Shown here piece by piece: positions 41,322 through 50,800 of a DNA stretch of 64,000 nucleotides. A program made the translations under genes and the position numbers. Each line of letters begins with the position of its first letter. Position 1 is the stretch's first letter. Below the pieces are notes generated by a model. That model saw only the letters and a list, made by a program, of their open reading frames with translations. It had not been told where the DNA came from and made no database searches. This DNA comes from JBBRGK01 sp036741355 (GTDB taxonomy: Bacteria; Chloroflexota; Dehalococcoidia; CAUJGQ01), in the NCBI GenBank assembly GCA_036741355.1, contig DAINSK010000019.1, positions 1-64,000 of the forward strand, read 5' to 3'.

Positions 41322-42161
41322 CTACCATGGATGCCAGCCGTGCGAGGAGGGAACCGCGTGCCCAGCGACGGTGCTGGCAGCTATGCTCCAGGTCGCTCCC
41401 ACGATCGTGCCGTCATGATCGCCGAGCGTATCGTGGGCCACGCTGCCTGCGCCTTCAGTGAGCAGGTATTCGGCCACCAGCCCGTTAGGGGGAACGGTGT
41501 CCGTCGCATACAGTTCAGCGATCTCGTCACCAGCGAGGGCGCGATTCCAGATGCGTACCTCCGCCAGCCCGCCCTGGAAGTAGCTCCCGAAGTCCCGCGT
41601 GCCCATACGTAGCGGCGCTGTGCCGTGCTGTGGAGCAATGCTCAGGTCCCGGTATTGCTGGCAGCTGCCATCGCCGCTCCCGCGGTACTGGTCGCACTTC
41701 CGGAACACGCCATTTTTGTAGATAGCCGTTCGCTCGGTATCTGCCACCCCGACCACGTGAATCCACTCTCCCGGCGTTATCGGGTCCTGGAAGTAGCTGC
41801 CGATGCCGAGACCGCCCTGGGAGTTGAACAGATAGAAGCTGATGCGATTCGCGCGGTGCTCCGTATTGTTGGCGCTGTACATGCGGAACACCCACTCCTG
41901 CTGTCCGCGCTCGCCCTTACCGAGCCAGTAGACGTAGCCGGACCCTTCACTGGCGGAGAAGCTCAGCACATCGGGCCGCATCCAGGCCGAGATCGTCAGG
42001 CCAGCAGTGGCGCTGACGCTGAAGTCGCTGCTGTCCGGCACCTCGATGTAGCTGCTGCCATCGAACTGGAGCGACGGCTGCGCGGACGGTGGCGCTGCTG
42101 CACCGACAGTGGTGAACACAGTGAGAAGAAGACCCGCGAGTCCTACTGCCAGGCGCTGCAT
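41322..42161 (-). CDS. Secreted LamG/concanavalin-A-like domain protein
   Basis: A 279-residue protein. ATG 42161 has GGAGGG five bases upstream and gives a signal peptide (LAVGLAGLLLTVFTTVGAAA). The mature chain is one LamG domain: LQFDGSSYIEVPDSSDF, TISAWMRPD, GEWIHVVGVADTERTAIYKN and GGLAEVRIWNRALAGDEIAE, the consensus of the family that binds sugars or peptides. The open frame upstream to 42491 overlaps the transposase-like gene and is rejected. Confidence 0.85.
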   Translation of the reverse strand: MQRLAVGLAGLLLTVFTTVGAAAPPSAQPSLQFDGSSYIEVPDSSDFSVSATAGLTISAWMRPDVLSFSASEGSGYVYWLGKGERGQQEWVFRMYSANNTEHRANRISFYLFNSQGGLGIGSYFQDPITPGEWIHVVGVADTERTAIYKNGVFRKCDQYRGSGDGSCQQYRDLSIAPQHGTAPLRMGTRDFGSYFQGGLAEVRIWNRALAGDEIAELYATDTVPPNGLVAEYLLTEGAGSVAHDTLGDHDGTIVGATWSIAASTVAGHAVPSSHGWHPW

Positions 42162-42455
42162 GGCACCCTCCAATGGCTTCACCATCTTTGTAAGCTTCGA
42201 CGCGGGCGCTCGAATGCGCAAACGAGGTCTGGTTGCCAGCGGACGGTGCCAGTTTACGGTGTGGTGGCCAATTACTTTCCGTGAGAGGACGTGATCACGA
42301 GTAACCGAGTCCCGCCTATGCCTCATCCGCGCTCGTTGCCCGCGCATGGCCGCTGCGCCGGCGACAGGCGTTGACGGGCGACGGACCACTCTCGCTAGGA
42401 GCCTGTCCGAGTAACAGGGATCGACAAACGGTAGCAAGCTTGGGATCATGCGGGT

Positions 42456-43298
42456 ATGAACAAGACATACCGGCCGTATCAGCGAGACCAACCGATGCTG
42501 CTGCCGTTGTCGCTTCGGGACTACTTACCCGACGGTGACCTCGCCTACTTCGTGCCGGAGGTCGTTGCCGACCTGGACCTGTCTGCCATCTTCGCGCCGT
42601 ATGAGCGTGAAATGCGGGGCTACCCACCCTACCACCCGCAGATGCTGGTCAGCCTACTGCTGTATGCCTATGCCCGCGGCGTCTACAGCTCCCGCCGCAT
42701 CGCCTTCGCCTGCAGCCACGATGTGGGCTTCATGGTCGTTACCGCTCGCCAGACGCCCGACTTCCGCGCCATTGCCGCCTTCCGCACGCGGCACCTCGAC
42801 GCGCTTGCCGCGCTGTTCAACCAGGTGCTGCAGCTGGCCGCAGAGGCCGGGCTGGTGAAGCTGGGGCATGTCGCCCTGGACGGGACCAAGGTGAAGGCGA
42901 ACGCGTCGCGGCACAAAGCCATGAGTTACGGGCGCATGGAGGAGCGGGCCAGTGCCTTGGAAGCGGAGGTGGCCGGCTGGCTTGCGCAGGCGGAGGCAAC
43001 GGACGCGGCCGAGGATGCGGCGTTGGGGGACTGGCAAGGGGATGAACTGCCGGCGCACCTGGCGACGAAGGAGATGTGGGCCGTCGCGATCCGCAAGGCG
43101 AAGCAGGTGCTGGAAGAACGGGCGCGCCAGAAAGCGACGGCGGCTGGCACGGAGCCTGAGCAGGCGGAGGTGCCAGCGAAGACGCAGTACAACTTCACCG
43201 ACCCGGAGTCGCGGATCATGAAGACGCCGGACGGGTTCCAGCACTGGCTGGAGAGCGCAGGGCGGCATCGGGCCGACGACGGCGGTCGCCATCTTTGA
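42456..43298 (+). pseudogene. IS1182-type transposase, 3'-truncated
   Basis: The 280-residue frame starts MNKTYRPYQRDQPMLLPLSL and contains YPPYHPQMLVSLLLYAYARG, SSRRIAFACSHDV and LGHVALDGTKVKANASRHKA, the typical N-terminal part of IS1182/IS5-like DDE transposases. After MKTPDGF the family continues with about 200 more residues including the catalytic end, but here the sequence switches at about 43230-43260 to unrelated DNA. The sequence GAGCCTGTCCGAGTAA before the gene may be part of a terminal inverted repeat; no matching right end was found. Confidence 0.8.
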
Positions 43299-43405
43299 TC
43301 CGGCAACGGCGACGCTCACTGCCGTAGCGCCGATGCACACCGCGCGGGCAGGCAACACGGCGACGCTGCTGCAGGATGGCACGGTGTTGGTCACCGGCGG
43401 CGGGC
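43255..43405 (+). pseudogene. Kelch-repeat gene fragment
   Basis: In one plus-strand frame the sequence reads TAVAIFDPATATLTAVAPMH then TARAGNTATLLQDGTVLVTG, which is one complete Kelch/galactose-oxidase repeat. No start, stop or further repeats belong to it; it lies between the transposase fragment and the integrase-core fragment. Confidence 0.7.
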
Positions 43406-43406
43406 G

Positions 43407-43643
43407 GACGTCGCCACCGGCTGGACGGAATGCCAGGCGCTGCTGTACCGCTCGAAACACGCCGTGGTCCACGCACTCAACCGTGCACGACAGTCGCTCC
43501 CGTTTCCCGTGCTGGGGCGGGACACCGACAACGGCAGCGAGTTCCTGAACGCGGGGCTGTTCGCGCACCGCATACAGGAGACGATCGCCTTCACGCGGGG
43601 GTGGACGGCGAACAAAGTGGCGTATACTCTACCCTCACAGTGA
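43407..43643 (+). pseudogene. DDE integrase-core (rve) transposase fragment
   Basis: The frame reads DVATGWTECQALLYRSKHAV, then LPFPVLGRDTDNGSEFLN and FAHRIQETIAFTRGWTANKV before TGA at 43641-43643. DVATGWTE and DTDNGSEF carry the first two catalytic aspartates of integrase-core transposases; the third catalytic residue and everything before and after are missing. It is a remnant of a second, different mobile element. Confidence 0.75.
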
Positions 43644-43700
43644 GTGACGACCTCATCCATCAGCGATGCGAGCCATCGCCGCAATTGAGAGGACTGACTC

Positions 43701-44224
43701 ATGGCCGAGGGCACGACCAACGCAGTGGTTTTGCGGGACGAGGAAGGCAACCTCTACCTGCTCGACCGCAAGTTGATTGAGAGCGCACGTATCCCGAGCG
43801 AGGCGCAGGCGGAAGTCGAGGGGTACATGCTGACGCAGAGCAGCCCGTTCACTATCGTGGGCTTGACAACGCTGCCGACGTGGGTCGTGTTCGACCCGAA
43901 CGGCGAGCCGCTGTGGTCGCAGATCCGGCTCAACCTGACCGCGTTCATGCGGAGCAATCCGGCGCTACCGACGACCACGTCTCCGCGCCGGTGACCGTAC
44001 AGGTCCTCCCCGCTGCCCTGGTTCAGGTGAAGGTGCTGCCGTACACGATCGTATATATGCCGCCGGGCAACGCCAGCAAGGCGACCTTCTTCACCAGCAG
44101 CACCTTTGCCACCACGATGACCGCCGGCAACGGCACGCAAATCGACAACAGCACGAAGCGCAGCACGTCCGGCTCCGAGGAGACGAACGTCTCCGCCGAC
44201 TTGGCTGGCTCCGGCTTCGCGTAG
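43701..44224 (+). pseudogene. Frameshifted hypothetical gene
   Basis: A frame from ATG 43701 (MAEGTTNAVVLRDEEGNLYL, then LDRKLIESARIPSEAQ) stops at 43994. A second frame, offset by two, continues with protein-like sequence (PVTVQVLPAALVQVKVLPYT, IVYMPPGNASKATF) to TAG 44224. Joining them near 43960 would give one protein of about 174 residues. A GAGAGGA site precedes the ATG. I do not recognise the family; it could instead be two separate fragments. Confidence 0.45.
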
Positions 44225-44574
44225 TGCCTCCGAACAGCCAGTGCCTCGTGGCGGTTCAGGGCGTTCGAATAGACGTGCGCGAACTTGACTGCGCTTACTA
44301 AGGACAGATTTTCCACGATTACCGCGATGCCCTGGACTCCGCCGATACACAGCGTCGCGGGCCCGCGCTCCGCCGTATTTTCGCACAGCATTTCAAATCT
44401 ACAAACCGACATAACGCGTGCGGCTTGCGCCAGCGACCAACCGTTGGCATTCGCTGGCCACTTCGATGGCGTATATAGATACACCGAATACCGCTTGCGC
44501 CTCGGTATAAGGGCTCCTTTAGAATCTTCTGGACGGCTACGGCCTGGCGCTCAGCCAGGCGGCCGAGGAGAGTC
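44225..44574. other. Intergenic stretch upstream of ccr
   Basis: No supported gene. Open frames on both strands here show no conserved sequence. The last 35 bases contain a hairpin and the ribosome-binding site of the following gene. Confidence 0.6.
44542..44560 (+). promoter_or_regulatory. Short hairpin just upstream of the ccr ribosome-binding site
   Basis: GCCTGGC-GCTCA-GCCAGGC forms a perfect 7-bp stem with a 5-base loop, four bases before the GAGGAG site at 44565-44570. There is no T-run, so it is not a standard terminator. It could influence translation of ccr; this is only a structural observation. Confidence 0.35.
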
Positions 44575-45831
44575 ATGACAACCATCATGAGCAAGGAACT
44601 GTACCCCGTCGGCGAGGCGCCGCCGCTTGGCCACGTGCCGACGAGGATGCACGCGCAGCTTATCCGGCAAGCCTACTTTGGACCGCCTCGCAACGCGTTC
44701 CGTGGCGATGTAGTAGACACGCCGCCAATCGGTCCCGACGACGCGCTCGTATACGTCATGGCAGCAGGGGTTAATTACAACAACGTGTGGGCCGCGCTCG
44801 GCATACCGCTCGACGTCATCGCCGCGCGGCAGAAGGCGGGCGAAGTCGAAGACTTCCATATCGGCGGCTCGGACGCTTCAGGCATCGTCTACGCGGTCGG
44901 CGAAAATGTCACCAACGTTCGTGTCGGCGATGAGGTCGTGATCCACTGCGGTCAGTGGGACGTGCATGCGCCCGAGGTCCTGCGCGGCGACGACCCAATG
45001 TTCAGCCCTTCTTTCAAGATCTGGGGCTACGAAACGAACTACGGCTCATTTGCCCAATTTACAAAGGTGCAGGCCCACCAGTGTATGCCCAAGGCGCCGC
45101 ATCTGACCTGGGAAGAGGCTGCGGCGCCGACGCTGGTTGGAGCGACGGCGTATCGAATGCTTTTTGGCTGGCCGCCGCACAATGTCAGGGATGGCGACGT
45201 GGTTCTCGTCTGGGGTGGCGCAGGTGGTTTGGGGTCGATGGCGATCCAGCTCGTAGCGCTCAACGGCGGGCGGCCGGTCGCCGTCGTGTCAAACCAGGCA
45301 AAATTCGAATTCTGCGGGCGGCTGGGCGCAGCGGGCTGCATTGATCGGACGCAATTCTCACACTGGGGAAGGCTGCCCGATTGGACCGATACAGACGAAA
45401 TGGGCGCGTTCACGGTGGGGGCGCGGGCGTTCGGCAAAGCGATCTGGGATATCATCGGCGAGCGCCGCAGCCCCCGGCTCGTCTTCGAGCACCCGGGACA
45501 GGCGACGATCCCAACATCGGTGTTCGTGTGCGATTCGGGCGGCATGGTGGTCGTTTGCGCCGGGACGACCGGGTACAACGCGGACGTCGACCTGCGCTAT
45601 CTATGGATGAGGCAAAAGCGGCTGCAGGGGTCCCACTTCGCCAACGACGAACAGGCGTATGCGTTCAACGACCTCGTGATCCAGAAGCTAATCGATCCCT
45701 GTCTATCTCGCGTTTTCCCGTTTGACGCCACGGGCGAGTGCCATCAGCTTATGCACGAGAATCGCCACCCGGATGGCAACATGGCCATTCTCGTCGGAGC
45801 ACCTCGCGCGGGGATGACGACGGTCGAATAA
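44575..45831 (+). CDS. ccr: Crotonyl-CoA carboxylase/reductase
   Basis: A 418-residue MDR-family enzyme that reductively carboxylates crotonyl-CoA with NADPH and CO2 to ethylmalonyl-CoA. Family features are GVNYNNVWAALG (the CO2-site asparagine), VVIHCGQWDVHAPEV, FKIWGYETNYGSFAQF (the CO2-site glutamate), the Rossmann motif VWGGAGGLGSMAIQL and GSHFANDEQAYAFN (the CO2-site histidine). In characterised enzymes the residue before the glutamate is Phe; here the alignment suggests Tyr. GAGGAG precedes ATG 44575. It is convergent with a mutase subunit gene, separated by seven bases. Confidence 0.93.
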   Translation: MTTIMSKELYPVGEAPPLGHVPTRMHAQLIRQAYFGPPRNAFRGDVVDTPPIGPDDALVYVMAAGVNYNNVWAALGIPLDVIAARQKAGEVEDFHIGGSDASGIVYAVGENVTNVRVGDEVVIHCGQWDVHAPEVLRGDDPMFSPSFKIWGYETNYGSFAQFTKVQAHQCMPKAPHLTWEEAAAPTLVGATAYRMLFGWPPHNVRDGDVVLVWGGAGGLGSMAIQLVALNGGRPVAVVSNQAKFEFCGRLGAAGCIDRTQFSHWGRLPDWTDTDEMGAFTVGARAFGKAIWDIIGERRSPRLVFEHPGQATIPTSVFVCDSGGMVVVCAGTTGYNADVDLRYLWMRQKRLQGSHFANDEQAYAFNDLVIQKLIDPCLSRVFPFDATGECHQLMHENRHPDGNMAILVGAPRAGMTTVE

Positions 45832-45838
45832 CGTCGAC

Positions 45839-47515
45839 CTATAACGCGGTCGGCGGCGTGTAGTCGCCGAAGACGCTGCGGAGGGCACCGCAGATCTCGC
45901 CGAGCGTCGCATAACACCGGACGGCGTGCATGATGGGCGGCATCAAGTTGCCGGGTCCTCCGGCGACGGTGATGAGTTCACCCAGGGCAGCCTGGACATC
46001 CGAATCATTGCGTTCGGCCCGCGCACAGCGCAGCCGCTCCTGTTGCGCCGCGGCCAGCCGCGGGTCGACGCGAAATATCAGTTTCGGATCCTCGCCCTCG
46101 GTTTGGTACCGGTTCACACCAACCAGCACCTGTTTGCCGGTCTCGACGTCCTGCTGATAGGCGTACGACGCGTTCTGGATCGCCTGCTGCATCCAGCCGC
46201 TCTCGATCACCCGGACTGCGCCGCCGGCTTTCTCTACTTCGTCCATCAGTGCGTACGCCTGCCGTTCCAGGTCATTGGTTAAAGACTCGACATAATAAGA
46301 CCCGGCCATTGGGTCGATGGTGTCTATGGCGCCGGTCTCGTGGGCGATGATCTGCTGGGTGCGGAGCGCAATGCGGTGGGCGTCTTCGGTCGGAAGGGCC
46401 AGCGCTTCGTCGAAACAGGACAAAGCCAGCGACTGCACGCCGCCCAACACCGCAGCAAGGGCCTGTATTGAAGCGCGCACGATGTTGTTTTCGGGCTGCT
46501 GTGCCACGAGCGTCGAGCCGCCGGTCTGCGTGTGCGTTCGCAGCATCATCGATCGTGGGTCGGTGGCGCCGTAGCGGTCCCGCATCAAGTGCGCCCACAT
46601 GCGGCGCAGCGCCCGGTATTTTGCGATCTCCTCGAAGAAGTTGTTGTGGGTGTTGAAAATCCATGAGATCCGCGGCGCGACTTCGTCGACAGTTGCGCCC
46701 TCCCCGATCGAGGCATCCAGGTAGGCGAGCGCATTCGCGAAGGTAAAGGCGATCTCCTGCACGGCAGTCGACCCGGACTCGCGGATGTGATAGCCGGAGA
46801 TGCTAATGCTGTTGAATTTTGGTACTTCCCGTGCACAATAGGTGATCAGGTCGGCTGCCAGGCGCAGCGACGGGCGAGGCGGGAAGATATAGGTTCCGCG
46901 TGCGACGTACTCTTTGAGGACATCATTCTGAACAGTTCCCTGCAGGTCGGCCACCGGCACGTGTTGCTTTTCTCCGACCGCGATGTACATGGCTACCAAC
47001 ACGGCGGCCGGGGCGTTGATCGTCATCGACGTGCTGACTTTATCGAGGGGGATGCCGTGAAACAGGGTTTCCATGTCGCGCAACGAGTCGATGGCGACGC
47101 CTACCTGACCGACCTCTCCCTGCGCCATCGGCGAGTCCGAGTCATAGCCCAGTTGCGTCGGCAGGTCGAAAGCGACCGAGAGACCCGTCTGACCTTCTGA
47201 AAGCAAATAACGGAATCGTTCGTTTGATTCCTCGGCTGTGCCGTAGCCCGCGTACTGGCGCATCGTCCAAAGCCGGCCGCGGTACATCGTCGGCTGAATG
47301 CCCCGGGTGTACGGAAAGCTGCCCGGGAATCCAAGGTCCCGCTCATAGTCAAGCCCCTCGACATCCAACGGACTGTACAGCCGCTTGACGGGCGCAGAGC
47401 TTGTGGCAAATGCCTGCTCACGCTCTGGAGCACGTTGCAGGCTCCGTTTCTGGGGGCCCTCCTCCCAGGCGGTTTGTGCGCTGCGAAGCCGATCGAGGCG
47501 GTCGCGGTCGTACAT
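45839..47515 (-). CDS. Methylmalonyl/ethylmalonyl-CoA mutase large subunit (copy 1)
   Basis: A 558-residue B12-dependent acyl-CoA mutase large subunit without its own B12-binding domain. Motifs: QPTMYRGRLWTMRQYAGYG (Tyr88 matching the catalytic tyrosine), TGLSVAFDLPTQLGYDSD, PPRPSLRL (Arg218 matching the carboxylate-binding arginine) and SISGYHIRESG (Tyr242-His243). Retention of both Tyr and Arg argues for a dicarboxylic acyl-CoA substrate rather than isobutyryl-CoA. Placement next to ccr suggests ethylmalonyl-CoA mutase. ATG 47515 has GAGGAG upstream; the longer frame to 47614 is rejected. Confidence 0.88.
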   Translation of the reverse strand: MYDRDRLDRLRSAQTAWEEGPQKRSLQRAPEREQAFATSSAPVKRLYSPLDVEGLDYERDLGFPGSFPYTRGIQPTMYRGRLWTMRQYAGYGTAEESNERFRYLLSEGQTGLSVAFDLPTQLGYDSDSPMAQGEVGQVGVAIDSLRDMETLFHGIPLDKVSTSMTINAPAAVLVAMYIAVGEKQHVPVADLQGTVQNDVLKEYVARGTYIFPPRPSLRLAADLITYCAREVPKFNSISISGYHIRESGSTAVQEIAFTFANALAYLDASIGEGATVDEVAPRISWIFNTHNNFFEEIAKYRALRRMWAHLMRDRYGATDPRSMMLRTHTQTGGSTLVAQQPENNIVRASIQALAAVLGGVQSLALSCFDEALALPTEDAHRIALRTQQIIAHETGAIDTIDPMAGSYYVESLTNDLERQAYALMDEVEKAGGAVRVIESGWMQQAIQNASYAYQQDVETGKQVLVGVNRYQTEGEDPKLIFRVDPRLAAAQQERLRCARAERNDSDVQAALGELITVAGGPGNLMPPIMHAVRCYATLGEICGALRSVFGDYTPPTAL

Positions 47516-47651
47516 GCAGTTTTGACTCCTCGTGGTGTTTTCTAATGTACAGCCACCGGCCAGGCGGCGGAAATCGAACGGGTTATCAAAAAAGATCGTC
47601 GGGGAGCCTCGCAATGGGTGTGCAGCACCCAGTTACGCACTGTACACTGGT

Positions 47652-47667
47652 CGTGAAGCAGTTCACG
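47652..47667. promoter_or_regulatory. Inverted repeat CGTGAA-N4-TTCACG
   Basis: Perfect 6-bp arms with a 4-base spacer, 30 bases from the larger palindrome in the same divergent region. A possible operator half or hairpin; no factor can be named. Confidence 0.35.
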
Positions 47668-47690
47668 ATAGCGCCATGTTCTTGACGATC

Positions 47691-47724
47691 GGGTATTTGG
47701 ATCGTACGATCCAACGTCATACCC
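47691..47724. promoter_or_regulatory. 18-bp perfect palindrome with outer arms
   Basis: The core TTGGATCGTACGATCCAA (47697-47714) is perfectly self-complementary. Outside it, GGGTAT (47691-47696) and ATACCC (47719-47724) form a second inverted pair, slightly off-centre. It lies about 175 bp from the mutase start and 125 bp from the gltB start, so it is well placed for a dimeric repressor or activator. Confidence 0.5.
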
Positions 47725-47837
47725 CTGTGCGCCAGCGCCGTTTCCGCGTTTTGCTTGAGAGGATTGTCCATATTGGTGCTTTCGACCGGCTAGCCGGGTC
47801 GAGACGAACGATTTTTATCTCCGAGAGATGACTGCCG

Positions 47838-50800
47838 ATGACCGATTACTCCGCTTTCGCGCTGCCACCCGGATTCGAGCCGAATGCCCACGGGACGTTA
47901 TACGACCCGTCGCACGAGCACGATGCGTGTGGTGTCGGGTTCGTTGCCGACACATCGGGCGTACGCAGTCATCGAATCCTGGCGACCGCGATTGAGTGCG
48001 TCACGAATCTGACGCACCGGGGAGCGGTCAGCGCGGACCTGCGGACCGGAGACGGCGCGGGGCTGACGACGCAGATCCCACACCGATTCTTTAAAAGCGT
48101 TCTCGAGCGCAAGGGCATTCGCCTTGCCGCGGACGAGGACTTGGCGGTCGGTATGGTGTTCCTACCGCACTTTGACAAGCCCGCACGCGAACGGGCACGC
48201 ACCATCACGGATGAGGCGCTGCAGCGGCAAGGGTTGTGCCGGCTGCTGTGGAGGACGGTTCCTGTCGACGCTTCAGTGCTCGGTGACCTGGGGGCGCGCA
48301 CGCGACCATGGATCGAGCAAGTACTGGTTGGCCGCCCGACTGGATTGTCGCCGCTCGATTACACACGCCGGCTCTACCTTGCGCGCAAGGAGATGGAGCG
48401 GCACGCGTCGGAGGAGCAGATTGAAGGCTTTTATCTGCCTTCGCTCTCCAACCGCACGCTGGTCTATAAGGGACTCCTGGTAGCGCACCAACTGCCCACG
48501 TTCTATCGCGACTTGCGCGACCCGCAGTTCGAAACCGCACTTGCCGTTTTCCACCAGCGCTACAGCACCAACACCTTTCCGAACTGGTACCTATCACAAC
48601 CATTCCGCATGCTGGCCCACAACGGCGAGATCAATACGCTGAACGGCAACGTGAATTGGGCGAGAGCCCGCGAGTCCGGCCTGGAATCCGAGGTCTGGGG
48701 CGACCGCGTCAAGGAGCTGGTGCCGCTGGTGCAATCGGGCGGCAGTGACTCGTCGAGCCTCGACAACGTGCTCGAGGCGATCATAATGTCCGGCCGGGAT
48801 ATCCGCCACGCCTTCATGATGCTCATCCCAGAGGCGTGGGAGAACATGCCCAACATGCCGAAAGAAAGGCGTGCGTTTTACGAGTACCACGCCTGCCTCA
48901 GCGAGCCATGGGATGGGCCGGCGAGCATGGCTTTTACCGACGGCGTATTCGTCGGTGCAACCTTGGACCGCAACGGCCTGCGCCCGGCGCGTTACCAGCT
49001 CACATCGGACGGAACGATCGTCATGGGCTCCGAGGCCGGCATGGTCGCGCTCGACCCGGCGACTATTGTCGAGAAGGGCAGGCTGGGACCTGGTCAGATG
49101 ATTGGCGTGGACACCGATAAGGGCGAGCTGCTTTACAACGATGACATAAAGAACTTGGTTTCGGGCAGAAAAACGTACCAAACCTGGGTGAAGCGGCAGT
49201 TGCTGCACCTCGACTCGTGGCTGGCCAACCGTACCTCCGAGGTGTTGCCGGCAAATGCGTTGGATGTCGCGCGGCAGCAGATCGTGTTTGGCTATACGGC
49301 CGAAGAGCTGGAATTCATTTTGAAGCCGATGGCCGCCGAGGGGAAGGAGCCGATCGGCTCGATGGGAGACGACACGGCTCTGGCGATTTTCGCTTCGCGG
49401 CCACGGCTTACCTACGCCTATTTCAAGCAGAAGTTTGCCCAGGTCACCAACCCGCCGATCGACCCGATCCGCGAAGAGCTGGTGATGTCACTTGACAGCT
49501 ACCTGGGCAGGCGGCGTAGCTTCCTCGAAGAAACCGAGCAGCACGCCCGGCTGGTACACCTTGCCAGCCCGTTAATGATCGACGCAGAGATCGAGGCGCT
49601 GCGCAAGATCGCCGAGCCAGCCCTGCACGCGATCACGATTCCGACGCTATTTGACGTCGGAACAGGCCCGGAAGGCATGCATCGGGCACTGCAAACACTG
49701 TGTCAGCAGGCGTCGATGGCGGTCGACGACGGCGCAACGATCCTGGTGCTCAGCGATCGCGGTGTCTCGGTTTCGCTGGCGCCAATTCCAATGCTGCTCG
49801 CGATCGGAGCCGTGCACCATCAGCTGATCCGCGAAGGTAAGCGGATGCTTGCGAGCATAATCGCCGAAACCGGCGAAGCGCGGGACGTTCACCAGATTGC
49901 GCTGTTGATCGGTTTCGGCGCCAGCGCCGTCAACCCGTACCTCGCGTTTGCGACGTTGCGTTCGCTCGTGGACGAAGGCAACGCGTCGGCCAAAGATGCG
50001 CTCAAGGCGGTATCGCAGTCGAAGGCCACCGAGAACTATGAAAAAGCGGTTGACGCCGCGCTGCTGAAGATTATCTCCAAGATGGGGATTTCGACGATCA
50101 GCGGCTATCAGGCTGCGCAGATCTTCGAGGCGATAGGCCTCGATCAGGAAACGCTCGACCTCTGTTTCAGCGGCATGACTTCGCGCATCGGCGGCATCGG
50201 TATCTGCCACCTAGCGCAAGAAACCATCGACCGTCATGCCGCGGCATTCGGCAACGGCAGGGCGCCCGCGCTCGACGCGGGCGCGTACTACCGCTACCGC
50301 CGCGACGGCGAATACCACGCATTCAACCCGGAAGTATGGCGCAATCTGCACAAGGCCGTGGAGTCCGGCGACTACGCGGACTACCGCCAATACGCGGACA
50401 TCGTGCAGTCGCGCAACCCGATCGCGTTGCGCGATCTGTTGGAGTTCGTCCCAACCGACCCGATCCCGTTGGAAGAGGTCGAGCCGATAGAAAAGATCGC
50501 CACGCGCTTCGTGACCGCCGCGATGTCGCTCGGAGCGCTTTCACCGGAAGCGCACGCGACGATGGCGACCGCCATGAATCGCATCGGCGCCAAGAGCAAC
50601 ACGGGCGAGGGCGGCGAGGATTCGTCGCGGCGGGTTGTTCAACCGAACGGGGACACTTCGAACAGCAAGATCAAGCAGGTGGCCTCAGCCCGCTTCGGCG
50701 TGACGCCGGTCTACCTGGCCTCGGCAGACGAGCTTGAGATCAAGATGGCCCAGGGCAGTAAGCCCGGCGAGGGCGGTCAGCTTCCGGCGCACAAGGTGTC

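Larger units (their letters stand above)
47516..47837. promoter_or_regulatory. Divergent promoter region between mutase copy 1 and gltB
   Basis: A 322-bp gap between divergent genes. It contains two palindromes (47652-47667 and 47697-47714 with outer arms 47691-47724). I could not define a convincing -35/-10 pair for either gene. Short open frames here show no conserved sequence. Confidence 0.6.

Noticed and set aside
44285..44578. Plus-strand 97-codon frame before ccr
   Set aside because: No conserved sequence or good start; its end runs into the ccr start.
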